A stretch of 64,000 bases of DNA from Mycobacteriaceae bacterium (GCA_019749805.1 JAIEPH010000058.1:1-64000), one strand, 5' to 3'. Positions 10,511 to 19,077 are shown, counted from the stretch's first letter. Notes: a model not told the origin generated them from the sequence alone. Made by a program: numbers and translations.

Positions 10511-11365
10511 GTGACGGCGACTGACGGGCCCCTGGAAGGGCGAGTGGCATTCGTAACGGGGGCCGCGCGCGGCCAGGGTCGGGCGCACGCGATCCGGTTG
10601 GCCGGCGAGGGCGCCGACATCATCGCCATCGACGTCTGCGGACCGATCTCCGACACGATCACCTACCCGCTCGGTAGCTCGGAGGAGCTCGCCGAGACCG
10701 TACGGGCGGTGGAAGCCACGGGTCGCAAGGTGCTGTCCCGTGAGGTCGACGTGCGTGATCTGACCGCGCTGCAGCAGGTGGTCGCCGACGGTATCGAGCA
10801 GTTCGGTCGGCTGGACATCCTGGTGGCCAACGCGGGTGTGTTGAGCTGGGGCCGTCTCTTCGAGATGTCGGAGGAACAGTGGAACGCCGTCATCGACGTG
10901 AACTTGAACGGCACGTGGAAGACGATCCGCGCCGCCGTTCCGGCGATGATCGAGGCGGGCAACGGCGGCTCGATCATCATCGTGAGCTCGTCGGCGGGTC
11001 TGAAGGCCACTCCGGGCAACGGTCACTACGCGGCGTCCAAGCACGGCCTGACCTCCTTGACCAACTCGCTGGCATTGGAGGTGGGCGAGTACGGGATTCG
11101 GGTGAACTCGATCCATCCGTACTCCATCGACACCCCGATGGTGGAGAAGGAAGCGATGATGGAGCTCTTCGGAAAGTTCCCGAGCTTCATCCACAGCTTC
11201 AAGCCCTTCCCGTTCCGCGCTGTGAGTCAGCAAGGCGCGTCGAGTCTGCAGGACTTCATGACCGCAGAAGAGGTCTCCGACGTGGTGGCGTGGTTGGCCG
11301 GCGACGGGTCGATGACGATCTCGGGCAGCCAGATCAACGTCGACCGCGGCACGATGAAGTACTAG
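10511..11365 (+). CDS. Mycofactocin-coupled short-chain dehydrogenase
   Basis: An SDR oxidoreductase (284 aa) of the subfamily whose NAD is not exchangeable and whose electrons pass to mycofactocin. TGAARGQGRAHA (about 16-27) is the cofactor loop. The extra segment DVCGPISDTITYPLGSSEEL after beta-2 is the subfamily hallmark. NAG, the Ser and YxxxK catalytic residues (HYAASKHG) follow, and the protein ends in VDRG. GTG start with GGAG 8 nt upstream. The mft cluster 9 kb away could supply the acceptor. A KstR-like box precedes it, suggesting a hydroxylated lipid or sterol substrate, which is inference. Confidence 0.92.
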   Translation: MTATDGPLEGRVAFVTGAARGQGRAHAIRLAGEGADIIAIDVCGPISDTITYPLGSSEELAETVRAVEATGRKVLSREVDVRDLTALQQVVADGIEQFGRLDILVANAGVLSWGRLFEMSEEQWNAVIDVNLNGTWKTIRAAVPAMIEAGNGGSIIIVSSSAGLKATPGNGHYAASKHGLTSLTNSLALEVGEYGIRVNSIHPYSIDTPMVEKEAMMELFGKFPSFIHSFKPFPFRAVSQQGASSLQDFMTAEEVSDVVAWLAGDGSMTISGSQINVDRGTMKY

Positions 11366-11379
11366 CTACCCGCCGTCTG

Positions 11380-11439
11380 GTGTGCACTCAGATCGTGAAA
11401 ACGCGTCAACTGGCCTGAATTTGCGATCTGACCGCACAC
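11380..11439. terminator. Imperfect long hairpin between convergent genes
   Basis: A 16-nt arm at 11380-11395 pairs with 11424-11439 with two mismatches around a 28-nt loop, filling the 73-bp gap between the SDR and the universal stress protein genes. The right arm touches the stress protein's stop codon. It probably acts as a bidirectional terminator, or it may be a member of an intergenic repeat family. Confidence 0.6.
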
Positions 11440-12320
11440 TAGCCCGGCAACACCAGGACCGGTACCGGGCTGTGCCGCAAGATCTTTGACCCCCGGGAGC
11501 CGAGAAACACCCGGACAATTCCGCCCGACGGTTTCGTGCCGATGGCGAGTAGGTCGCCGTCCTGCCAGTCGACGGCATCGATCGCCTGATCCCAGCCGTT
11601 GCCGGTGGCGACCTGCAGCTCCACGTCGTCTCCGACCACGCCCTTGGAGTTCAACTCGGCCAACGTCTCTCGGGCCTGGGCTGCCCACGCTTCGAGTAAC
11701 GAGTCCTCGGCATGCAATCCGACCTCGGGCGGATACATGGTGCGGCCCCTGACGGCGAAGGTGATGACCCGCATCGGGACACCCAGTCGTTGTGCAAGGG
11801 CCGCAACGCGTTCGACCACGAACACGCAGTCCGGTGTGCCCGGATAGGCGCATGTGATGCGGGTCAATCCGCCGGCCTTCGTGCCGCGGTAGCCGCGTGG
11901 GCTGATGGACAGCGGCACCGATGAGGAATGCAGCAGCCGATCCGCCGTCGAACCGATGACGACCTGCCCGAGCTTTCCATCGGCCGCCGAACCCAGCACC
12001 AGCGCTTCGGATTTCAGCTCATCGACGGCTTCGAGTAGGCCACCGGAAGCCGACCGGTGCGCGACCTTGACGAAGTCGACCTTGATTCCGGCGCCGATCG
12101 ACGCCAGGCACTCCTGCGCCTCTTTCGCCGAATCCGCGGCCAGCTGGTCGGCGTACTGGGCGTATTCGGCATCGATGCGGGCTATCGAGGGCGTCATCCA
12201 CGGCCGTGGCACCACGGTCACCACGGTCAGCGACGTCTGCAGCGTTCTCGCGGCTTCCGCAGCAAGGTAGAGCGGCGACCGGCCGCTCTTGCCGGCCAGG
12301 TAGCCGACCGCGACGCTCAT
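11439..12320 (-). CDS. Universal stress protein, tandem USP domains
   Basis: A 293-aa cytoplasmic protein with two UspA folds (about 1-140 and 155-293). Domain 1 ends with VIGSTADRLLHSSSVPL and domain 2 with FLGSRGSKILRHSPVPVLVL. Both resemble the G-2x-G-9x-G(S/T) nucleotide-binding pattern. The start ATG 12320 overlaps the transporter's TGA as ATGA, so translation is coupled. In M. tuberculosis a USP gene (Rv2319c) sits at the same place beside rocE, supporting a link to arginine metabolism. Its molecular role is not known. Confidence 0.88.
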   Translation of the reverse strand: MSVAVGYLAGKSGRSPLYLAAEAARTLQTSLTVVTVVPRPWMTPSIARIDAEYAQYADQLAADSAKEAQECLASIGAGIKVDFVKVAHRSASGGLLEAVDELKSEALVLGSAADGKLGQVVIGSTADRLLHSSSVPLSISPRGYRGTKAGGLTRITCAYPGTPDCVFVVERVAALAQRLGVPMRVITFAVRGRTMYPPEVGLHAEDSLLEAWAAQARETLAELNSKGVVGDDVELQVATGNGWDQAIDAVDWQDGDLLAIGTKPSGGIVRVFLGSRGSKILRHSPVPVLVLPG

Positions 12321-13819
12321 TGAGGATCCTTCGGTGGCAGCAACACCTCGTCCTCCTGCGCTGCGGCGGCCGGTATGAGACCGTCGCCGCCGTCGTTCAG
12401 CGCGCTGTGGCGGCGACTCCACAGGAAATAGAAGGCCAGGACTGCCACCACCCAAGTGCCAAACCATAGCCAGGTGTTCGGGGGCAGGCCGTACAGAATC
12501 CACACGCAGGCGGCGATGGACAGAATAGGTGTCACGGGATAGCCCGGAACCTTGAAGCCACGAGGCAGATCCGGTTCGCGGCGTCGCAGGATGATCACGC
12601 CGACCGAGACCGTGATGAAGGCGACGAGGGTGCCGATCGACACCAGATCCCACAGGTAGTCGATGGGTACAAAGCCTGCCAGCAGCCCCGTGATGACGGC
12701 CACGACGATGGTGTTGTTCACCGGTGTCATGCTTTTAGGGTTGACCTTGGCGAACATCGATGGAAGCAACCCGTCGCGGCCCATGGCAAACAAGATGCGG
12801 GTCTGCCCGTACATCACCACGAGTGTCACCGAGAAGATCGAGATCACCGCACCGAGGGCGAGGATCGTGCTGGCCCATGTCGAGCCCCCGAGAACATTCT
12901 CGAGGATGACCGAAAGCCCTGCCTCGGACTGTCCTTCCGATCCGAATGCTTCGGCGTCCTGAGTGCCCAAGCCGGCGAACGCCACCAGAATGTAGATGGT
13001 GGTGACCGCGATCAGCGCCGCGATGATCGCGCGCGGCATGGTCTTTTGTGGATTCTTGACCTCGTCGCCGGCAGTGGAGACGGCGTCGAGCCCGATGAAG
13101 GTGAAGAAGATGGTGGCCGCGCCCGCGGTGATTCCGGCGAAGCCGGCATTCCAGAATCCGGCGAAATGGTCGGTGGTGAACGCGGTGAAAGCGATCGCGA
13201 CGAACAGCCCCAGCACACCCAATTTGATTATCACCATGACGGTGTTGACCGTGGCGGACTCACTGGCACCGCGGATCAGCAGCAGCGCACACATGACGAT
13301 CAAGAGCATGGCGGGAAGGTTGACGATGCCCGGTGTCTCAGCGAACGGCGAAGCGCTCAGCGAATGCGGCAGCGTGAAGCCGAACAAGTTGTCCAGCAGC
13401 TTGTTCAGATAACCGCTCCATCCGACAGCCGTCGCCGACATCGAGACGCCGTATTCGAGAAGCAGGCATGCGGCCACGCCCATCGCGACGAATTCGCCCA
13501 TCGTCGTGTAGGCGTACGAATAGGTTGATCCGGAAACCGGTACGGCGGAAGCCATCTCCGCGTAGCAGATAGCTGATAGGCCCGCGGCGATGCCCGCGAT
13601 CACGAACGAGATCAGCACCGCGGGACCGGCCTTTGGCACCGCCTCCTGGAGGACGATGAAGATTCCAGTGCCGACGGTGGCGCCGACGCCGAACATCGTC
13701 AGCTGGAATACGCCAATACTTCGTTTGAGGTGGTCGGAGGCGCCATGTGCGACCGGCGCACCAATCACCGGTCGGCGCCGCAACATCTGAGCGGAGAGGC
13801 TTAGCGATGGGGCGGTCAT
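12317..13819 (-). CDS. rocE: Cationic amino-acid permease of the arginine operon
   Basis: An APC-superfamily transporter of the CAT type (500 aa, about 12-14 hydrophobic segments), predicted to import arginine or ornithine. TM1 carries FGVGATVGTGIFIVL; the loop YAEMASAVPVSGSTYSYAY and FFTFIGLDAVSTAGDEVKNP are typical of CAT permeases. It lies 15 bp downstream of rocD and overlaps the stress protein by 4 nt. Order and strand match Rv2320c (rocE) in M. tuberculosis. Substrate preference is inferred from context. Confidence 0.88.
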   Translation of the reverse strand: MTAPSLSLSAQMLRRRPVIGAPVAHGASDHLKRSIGVFQLTMFGVGATVGTGIFIVLQEAVPKAGPAVLISFVIAGIAAGLSAICYAEMASAVPVSGSTYSYAYTTMGEFVAMGVAACLLLEYGVSMSATAVGWSGYLNKLLDNLFGFTLPHSLSASPFAETPGIVNLPAMLLIVMCALLLIRGASESATVNTVMVIIKLGVLGLFVAIAFTAFTTDHFAGFWNAGFAGITAGAATIFFTFIGLDAVSTAGDEVKNPQKTMPRAIIAALIAVTTIYILVAFAGLGTQDAEAFGSEGQSEAGLSVILENVLGGSTWASTILALGAVISIFSVTLVVMYGQTRILFAMGRDGLLPSMFAKVNPKSMTPVNNTIVVAVITGLLAGFVPIDYLWDLVSIGTLVAFITVSVGVIILRRREPDLPRGFKVPGYPVTPILSIAACVWILYGLPPNTWLWFGTWVVAVLAFYFLWSRRHSALNDGGDGLIPAAAAQEDEVLLPPKDPQ

Positions 13820-13834
13820 AGTGCCTCCTATGAG

Positions 13835-15085
13835 CTATAACGCAGTACCGGACAAGTGTGAACCCGAGTCGGCCAAAACGTCGGCGAATTGGTCAATCGC
13901 CCAGTCGATCTCCGCACCGGTGATCACCAGCGGTGGCGCAAAGCGCAACGTCGAACCGTGCGTGTCCTTGACCAGCACACCACGTTCGGCCAGCTTGACG
14001 GTGATCTGCTTTCCCGTGCCGAGCGCCGGATCTATGTCCACGCCGGCCCACAGCCCCATTCCACGAACCGCGACCACCCCGGATCCGATGAGCGTGCGCA
14101 GCCGGGCATGCAGATGATCTCCGAGTTCTGCTGAGCGAGACTGGAATTCACCGCGCCGCAGCATTGCGACGACCGTCGTCCCGATGGCCGCGGCAAGTGG
14201 ATTGCCGCCGAACGTGGAGCCGTGCTCGCCGGGATGCAGCACCCCGAGCACATCGCGGTCGGCGACCACGGCGGACAACGGCACCACGCCGCCGCCGAGG
14301 GCTTTGCCGAGCAGATAGATGTCGGGCACCACCCCGAAGTGGTCGCATGCGAATGTGCGACCGGTGCGCGCCAGCCCCGACTGAATCTCGTCGGCGATCA
14401 TGAGCACGTTGCGTTCGGTGCACAGTGCGCGGACCCGGGGCAGGAAATCGCGGGGCGGAACGACGATCCCGGCCTCACCCTGGATCGGCTCGAGCAGCAC
14501 GGCAACGGTGTTCTCGTCGATCGCGGCCGCCAGCGCGTCGGCGTCACCGAAGGCCACCGACCGGAGTCCGGGGGTGTACGGCCCGAAACCCCGTCGGGCC
14601 GTCTCGTCGTCGGAGAAACTGATGATCGTGGTGGTGCGGCCGTGGAAGTTGTTGTGCGCCACCACGATGTTGCTCTGACCCGCGGGTACGCCTTTGACGT
14701 CAGTACCCCACTTTCGGGCCACCTTGATACCGCTCTCCACCGCTTCCGCGCCGCTGTTCATCGGGAGGACCATGTCCTTGCCACAGAGTTCGGCGAGCGC
14801 CTGGCAGAACGGGCCGAGCCGGTCGGAGTGGAACGCGCGACTCACCAGTGTCAGGCTGTCCAGCTGTGCGTGGGCCACCGCGGTGATCTCCGGATTGCGA
14901 TGGCCGAAGTTGACGGCGGAGTAGGCCGCCAGACAATCGAGATAGCGACGACCCTCGACATCGGTCACCCACACGCCGTCGGCACTGGTGGCGACCACCG
15001 GCAGCGGCGAGTAGTTGTGCGCAACATAGCGGCTGTCCACCGCGATCGCCGCTTCGGCGCTGCTCATGGTGTCGACAACGGTCAC
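13835..15085 (-). CDS. rocD: Ornithine aminotransferase (intact)
   Basis: A PLP-dependent class-III aminotransferase converting ornithine plus 2-oxoglutarate to glutamate-5-semialdehyde plus glutamate. In this 416-aa protein the block NSGAEAVESGIKVARKW, the PLP-contacting DEIQSGLARTG and the Schiff-base lysine region LLGKALGGG are all present. The start is GTG 15085, overlapping the upstream TGA (GTGA) with GGAGGT 7 nt ahead. The longer open frame upstream runs through the hydrolase gene out of frame and is not coding. In M. tuberculosis the gene is split (rocD1/rocD2); here it is continuous. Confidence 0.94.
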   Translation of the reverse strand: MTVVDTMSSAEAAIAVDSRYVAHNYSPLPVVATSADGVWVTDVEGRRYLDCLAAYSAVNFGHRNPEITAVAHAQLDSLTLVSRAFHSDRLGPFCQALAELCGKDMVLPMNSGAEAVESGIKVARKWGTDVKGVPAGQSNIVVAHNNFHGRTTTIISFSDDETARRGFGPYTPGLRSVAFGDADALAAAIDENTVAVLLEPIQGEAGIVVPPRDFLPRVRALCTERNVLMIADEIQSGLARTGRTFACDHFGVVPDIYLLGKALGGGVVPLSAVVADRDVLGVLHPGEHGSTFGGNPLAAAIGTTVVAMLRRGEFQSRSAELGDHLHARLRTLIGSGVVAVRGMGLWAGVDIDPALGTGKQITVKLAERGVLVKDTHGSTLRFAPPLVITGAEIDWAIDQFADVLADSGSHLSGTAL

Positions 15086-15945
15086 GGATGTACCTCCAAT
15101 GTGCAGCATTTGACGGATCCGCCGCCCTTGAGCAGCTCTGACAGATCGATTCCGATGGGCCGGAAGCCGGCGGTGCGCAGTTGTTCGGCGAACCCGGTCG
15201 CCGCGGCGGGCAACACCACGTTGAGACCGTCGGACACCGCGTTGAGGCCAAGGACGTAGGCATCGGCACTGCCCACCTCGATGGCGTCGGGGAACAGTTC
15301 GAGCAGTTTCGTCCTGGACTGCTCGCTGAATGCGGGTGGGTAGTACGCGATCGTGGTGGCGTCGAGCACGGCGAGCGCGGTGTCGAGGTGATAGAAGCGC
15401 GGATCGACGAGTTCGAGGCTGACGACGGGCATCTGCAGAATGGCGGCGATTTCGTCGTGTGCTTGCCGCTGCGTGCGGAAGCCGTAACCCGCCAACATGA
15501 TCGAACCGACGACGAGCAGGTCCCCCTGGCCTTCGTTGGTGTGCCGGGTGTCGGCGGGGCGATAGCCGTGGCGGATCATCCATTCGGCATACGCGGCGGA
15601 CTCGTCGGCGCGCTGCGGATAGGCGAATCGAGCGGTGACGGCCCTGCCGTTCACCATCATTCCGCCGTTGGCGGCGTAGACCATGTCGGGAAGGCCGATG
15701 ATGGGTTCGATCAACTCGACGGTGTGGCCGAGTTCCTTGTATGTCTGCCGCAGGGCTTCCCACTGGCTGAACGCGAGATGGGTGTCCACAGCCACCGACG
15801 TGTCCATCCACGGGTTGATCGCGTACTCGACGGTGAAGAACGTCGGCGCCGTCATGGCGTAGCGCCGTATCGAGGGCGCACGCGCGGGGGTTCTGTCGGC
15901 GCCGAGGCGCCTGCGTGGGGTCGCGGCGACATCTGCAATCGTCAT
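15082..15945 (-). CDS. ArgZ/DDAH-family guanidino hydrolase, possible arginine dihydrolase
   Basis: A 287-aa member of the guanidine-modifying superfamily, usually annotated as dimethylarginine dimethylaminohydrolase (position of Rv2323c). Motifs in order: EYAINPWMD (N44), PDMVYAANGG (N93), NEGQGD (E138, D142), FYHLDT (H186) and KCCTLEV (C280, the probable nucleophile). The INPWM and AN(A/G)G blocks resemble cyanobacterial arginine dihydrolase ArgZ, which makes ornithine, CO2 and two NH3. Coupled translation with RocD, which consumes ornithine, supports that reaction over methylarginine hydrolysis. No Shine-Dalgarno is seen; CATATC lies 8 nt before ATG, so the mRNA is probably leaderless. Confidence 0.85.
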   Translation of the reverse strand: MTIADVAATPRRRLGADRTPARAPSIRRYAMTAPTFFTVEYAINPWMDTSVAVDTHLAFSQWEALRQTYKELGHTVELIEPIIGLPDMVYAANGGMMVNGRAVTARFAYPQRADESAAYAEWMIRHGYRPADTRHTNEGQGDLLVVGSIMLAGYGFRTQRQAHDEIAAILQMPVVSLELVDPRFYHLDTALAVLDATTIAYYPPAFSEQSRTKLLELFPDAIEVGSADAYVLGLNAVSDGLNVVLPAAATGFAEQLRTAGFRPIGIDLSELLKGGGSVKCCTLEVHP

Positions 15946-16058
15946 AAATCAACGATATGGTCCCGCATTTTTGCAATCAATCACCGTCTATTGCGTATTG
16001 GCCCGTGATTCATTGTTCTACAGCTAGAATAGCGGTGATTTGTTGCGTGGAGGTGATG
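15946..16058. promoter_or_regulatory. Divergent promoter region of the arginine operon and lrp
   Basis: An AT-rich gap between divergent genes. On the minus strand CATATC (15959-15954) lies 8 nt before the hydrolase ATG. On the plus strand TAGAAT (16026-16031) is a plausible -10 for the regulator. An inverted pair GCAAT-N12-ATTGC starts near 15973, and AATCACCG/CGGTGATT flank a longer spacer. These are candidate Lrp-family binding sites, consistent with control by the neighbouring regulator. Confidence 0.55.
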
Positions 16059-16505
16059 ATGGACCGTCTGGACCAGACAGACGAGCGCATCCTGGCCGAG
16101 CTCGCCAACGATGCGCGTGCCACCTACGCCGAGATCGGCGAACGGGTGAGCTTGTCGGCGCCTGCCGTGAAACGCAGGGTCGATCGGCTGCTCGACAACG
16201 GCGTCATCCGGGGCTTCACCACGGTGGTGGACCGCAGCGCGCTCGGTTGGAACACCGAGGCGTACGTGCAGGTGTTCCGCCACGGCACGATTACGCCAGA
16301 ACGGTTGCGCGCGGCCTGGATTGACATCCCCGAGGTGATCGGCGCGGCCACCGTCACCGGGACAGCCGACGCGATCCTGCACGTGCTCGCACGAGACATG
16401 CGGCATCTGGAAGAAGCGCTGGAGCGTATTCGCGTGGCCGCCGACGTCGAACGCAGCGAAAGCATCGTCGTGCTGACCAACATCATCGACCGGGACCGTA
16501 GCTGA
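16059..16505 (+). CDS. Lrp/AsnC-family transcriptional regulator
   Basis: A small (148 aa) one-component regulator expected to sense an amino acid, probably arginine or ornithine, and control the divergent hydrolase-rocD-rocE operon. The N-terminal winged HTH (TDERILAELANDARATYAEI, then LSAPAVKRRVDRL) is followed by a ligand-binding RAM-type domain (about 65-140). ATG 16059 was chosen because GGAGG at 16049-16053 is 5 nt upstream; ATG 16056 is also possible. The equivalent gene in M. tuberculosis (Rv2324) has the same divergent arrangement. Confidence 0.92.
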   Translation: MDRLDQTDERILAELANDARATYAEIGERVSLSAPAVKRRVDRLLDNGVIRGFTTVVDRSALGWNTEAYVQVFRHGTITPERLRAAWIDIPEVIGAATVTGTADAILHVLARDMRHLEEALERIRVAADVERSESIVVLTNIIDRDRS

Positions 16506-16535
16506 CGGGGTGGCCGACCAATCGCGGGAGCCATC

Positions 16536-17726
16536 GTGCAAAATCTGCGCATGTCCACCACTGGGGGAGTAGTCATCGTCGGCGGCGGCCTGGCCGCTGC
16601 CCGCACGGCTGAACAGCTTCGACGCTCCGAGTACGCCGGACCGGTCACCATCGTCAGCGACGAGGACCATCTGCCGTACGACCGGCCGCCGCTGTCGAAG
16701 GAAGTGCTGCGCGCCGAGACCGACGACGTCACGCTCAAGCCTGCCGAGTTCTACGAAGACAACGACATCACCGTGTTGCTCGGCAACGGAGCCCGGTCGG
16801 TCGACACCGCGGCCCAGACACTGACGCTCGCCGACGGCACCGAGATGCCCTACGACGAACTGATCATCGCCACCGGCCTGGTGCCGAAGCGCATCCCGTC
16901 GTTCCCGGATCTCAAAGGGATCCACGTCCTCCGCAACTTCGACGAAAGCCTTGCGCTGCGCGCGGAGGCGGGTTCGGCGACACGAGCCGTCGTGGTCGGT
17001 GCGGGTTTCATCGGTTGCGAGGTCGCGGCGAGCCTGCGCGGCATGGGTGTCGACGTCGTGCTGGTGGAGCCGCAGCCTTCGCCGCTGGCGTCGGTACTCG
17101 GCGGACAGATCGGTGAGTTGGTCGCCCGACTGCACCGCGCCGAGGGCGTCGACGTGCGATGCGGCGTCGGGGTTTCGGAGGTCGGCGGGTCCGAGCGGGT
17201 CGAGAGGGTGGTCCTGGGCGACGGCACCGAACTCGAGGCTGATCTCGTCGTGGTCGGTATCGGTTCGCACCCGGCCACCGAGTGGCTCGACGGCAGCGGC
17301 CTGGAGATCGACAACGGGATCGTCTGCGACGATCATGGCCGGTCGAGCGCACCGCATGTGTGGGCGATCGGCGACGTCGCGTCCTGGCGCCACACCCTGG
17401 GCCACCAAGTGCGCGTGGAACATTGGAGTAACGTCGCCGACCAGGCACGAGTGCTGGTGCCCGCGATGCTGGGCCAGGACGCACCGTCCACGGTGTCGGT
17501 CCCGTACTTCTGGAGCGACCAGTACGACGTCAAGATCCAGTGCCTCGGTGAGCCCGAGGCCGACGACGTCGTGCACGTCGTCGAGGACGACGGCCGCAAG
17601 TTCCTGGCGTATTACGAGCGCGACGGCGTCGTTGCCGGCGTGGTCGGCGGCGGCATGCCGGGAAAGGTCATGAAGGCCCGCTCCAAGATCGCGGCCGGCG
17701 CACCCATCGCCGACGTCCTCCCCTAA
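16536..17726 (+). CDS. FAD-dependent ferredoxin/rubredoxin-type reductase
   Basis: An NAD(P)H-dependent flavoprotein (396 aa) that reduces a small electron carrier. It has the FAD motif VVIVGGGLAAARTAEQLR, the conserved YDRPPLSKEVL, an NAD(P) Rossmann motif VVVGAGFIGCEVAASL (about 152-167), the C-terminal WAIGDVA and a reductase C-domain. The GTG start has GGGAG 5 nt upstream. Its place before the mycofactocin genes matches Rv0688, suggesting it once adjoined the SDR and was separated by the arginine genes. The electron acceptor is unknown. Confidence 0.9.
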   Translation: MQNLRMSTTGGVVIVGGGLAAARTAEQLRRSEYAGPVTIVSDEDHLPYDRPPLSKEVLRAETDDVTLKPAEFYEDNDITVLLGNGARSVDTAAQTLTLADGTEMPYDELIIATGLVPKRIPSFPDLKGIHVLRNFDESLALRAEAGSATRAVVVGAGFIGCEVAASLRGMGVDVVLVEPQPSPLASVLGGQIGELVARLHRAEGVDVRCGVGVSEVGGSERVERVVLGDGTELEADLVVVGIGSHPATEWLDGSGLEIDNGIVCDDHGRSSAPHVWAIGDVASWRHTLGHQVRVEHWSNVADQARVLVPAMLGQDAPSTVSVPYFWSDQYDVKIQCLGEPEADDVVHVVEDDGRKFLAYYERDGVVAGVVGGGMPGKVMKARSKIAAGAPIADVLP

Positions 17727-17731
17727 GTGGC

Positions 17732-17780
17732 GAATTCGGCGCGCCAATCAACCGTGAGGGTGCTTCAGCGCGCCGAATTC
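17732..17780. terminator. Bidirectional hairpin between convergent genes
   Basis: A perfect 13-bp inverted repeat (GAATTCGGCGCGC at 17732-17744 with its complement at 17768-17780) surrounds a 23-nt loop. It sits between the stops of the flavoprotein reductase and the VOC protein and is best read as a terminator for both. Confidence 0.65.
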
Positions 17781-17784
17781 ACAG

Positions 17785-19077
17785 TCAGAACTGGCCGAGA
17801 TAGAACCGGGTGCCCTGGTCGTCGGTGCACTGTGCCGATTGGCCGTACGCCTGCGTGGACGGCTCCTCGATCACCGTGCCGCCGGCTTCGCGTACCCTCG
17901 CCACCGCCGCGTGGACGTCGGCGACGGTCCACATCGGCACCGTGACCGACTGCGCGCTGCCGCCGGCGACGCCGGCCATCGGGTGGGTGTGCTGAATCTG
18001 CCAGCCGTCTTCGATGCGACCCGGCTCGAACGACCAGAACAGCAGCCCGCTGTAAAACGCCCGGAAGGCGCCCGAGTCTGGCACCTCGTAGGTGATATAC
18101 GAAAGCTCGCCTGGCCCAGAGCCATTCAGCTCCGGTCGCGCGATACCCGGTGCAGGCTCGAACACCGCGAAGGCCGCGCCGGACGGGTCGGTGGCGTCCA
18201 GCACCGAGCCGAAGTCGAAGTCTCGGACTTCACCGGCTGTCCCGCCGGCGGCCACGATCGCTTGTCGTACTGCTGCGAGGTCGTTTACGGCATAGCTGCA
18301 CAGCATGCCTTGTCGGCTGTCGACGCTGTAGATGCCGATGCGCTGCTTGGTGTTGGTGACCTGACGGGTGGCGCGGTCGAATTCCCAGCCCAGGACGTGA
18401 CCGTAGAAGGCCGCCGCCCGCTCGGCGTCCGGCGCCCACACCGAGACGTAACCGACGTCACCGTGCTGGATGGTCACCGCCGCGCCGGTCGTCGGGCCAT
18501 TGAGCGACCAGCAGTGCCCGAACGGGTCGATGATCGCGGCGTTGCGCGAACCGTGAGCCTCGCGGGTTTCCTGACGTACGGTGGCACCGCGGTCGCGGGC
18601 CCGCTCTACCGCGATGTCGGTATCCGCGACAGCGATCACGAGCATGACTGAAACAGCCTGCGGTGCAGGGGCTTTCATGCCGATCTCCGGATACTCGTCG
18701 GCGAGATAGAACATGCCGCCGCCAAGTGCCAGCTCGGCATGACCGATGCGGCCGTCGTCCATCACGATCGGTTCGCCGACCACGGTGGCGCCCAGCACGT
18801 CGACGTACCAGTCGATGGCTTCGCGCGCGTTGGCCACTGAGAGATAGGGCAGTGCCGCCGATCGGGGGACGGCGGAGGACGCGGTGGGTTCGGCCAGTTC
18901 GGCGATCGCGGTATCGGTGCCGCTCATGTCAACTCCTCGGGTTCGTTTGGGCAGGTTCAGCGCGCTTTCCAGGCGTGCGCGCAGCCGCGCCGCGAACGCC
19001 GGATCTGGTTGGGCAACAAGCTCATCGCCGTGCAGCACGATCAGCGGATCGTGGCTGTTGTTGATGCCGTCGTTCAC
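17785..19077 (-). CDS. Triple VOC/glyoxalase-domain protein
   Basis: Three consecutive vicinal-oxygen-chelate modules (roughly residues 75-195, 200-310 and 320-430) resemble the glyoxalase/bleomycin-resistance family. The reaction is unknown. GTG 19077 overlaps the sigma-factor stop (GTGA) with GGAGGGA upstream, so translation looks coupled. ATG 18927 with AGGAG upstream is an alternative that removes a 50-aa N-terminal stretch (PDPAFAARLRARLESAL). Similar stretches occur at the start of actinobacterial proteins encoded next to ECF sigma factors, so I favour the longer form, or two overlapping products. Confidence 0.8.
   Translation of the reverse strand: MNDGINNSHDPLIVLHGDELVAQPDPAFAARLRARLESALNLPKRTRGVDMSGTDTAIAELAEPTASSAVPRSAALPYLSVANAREAIDWYVDVLGATVVGEPIVMDDGRIGHAELALGGGMFYLADEYPEIGMKAPAPQAVSVMLVIAVADTDIAVERARDRGATVRQETREAHGSRNAAIIDPFGHCWSLNGPTTGAAVTIQHGDVGYVSVWAPDAERAAAFYGHVLGWEFDRATRQVTNTKQRIGIYSVDSRQGMLCSYAVNDLAAVRQAIVAAGGTAGEVRDFDFGSVLDATDPSGAAFAVFEPAPGIARPELNGSGPGELSYITYEVPDSGAFRAFYSGLLFWSFEPGRIEDGWQIQHTHPMAGVAGGSAQSVTVPMWTVADVHAAVARVREAGGTVIEEPSTQAYGQSAQCTDDQGTRFYLGQF

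Noticed and set aside
11439..12653. A 404-codon frame for the stress protein
   Set aside because: The first 111 codons overlap rocE in another frame and are Arg-rich noise; the ATGA junction at 12320 fixes the start.
13835..15976. A 713-codon frame suggesting a hydrolase-aminotransferase fusion
   Set aside because: The N-terminal third runs out of frame through the hydrolase gene and has no protein-like character; a GTGA overlap and GGAGGT mark the true rocD start at 15085.
15981..17747. 588-codon minus-strand frame
   Set aside because: Antisense to the Lrp and flavoprotein genes; His/Arg/Asp-rich shadow translation.
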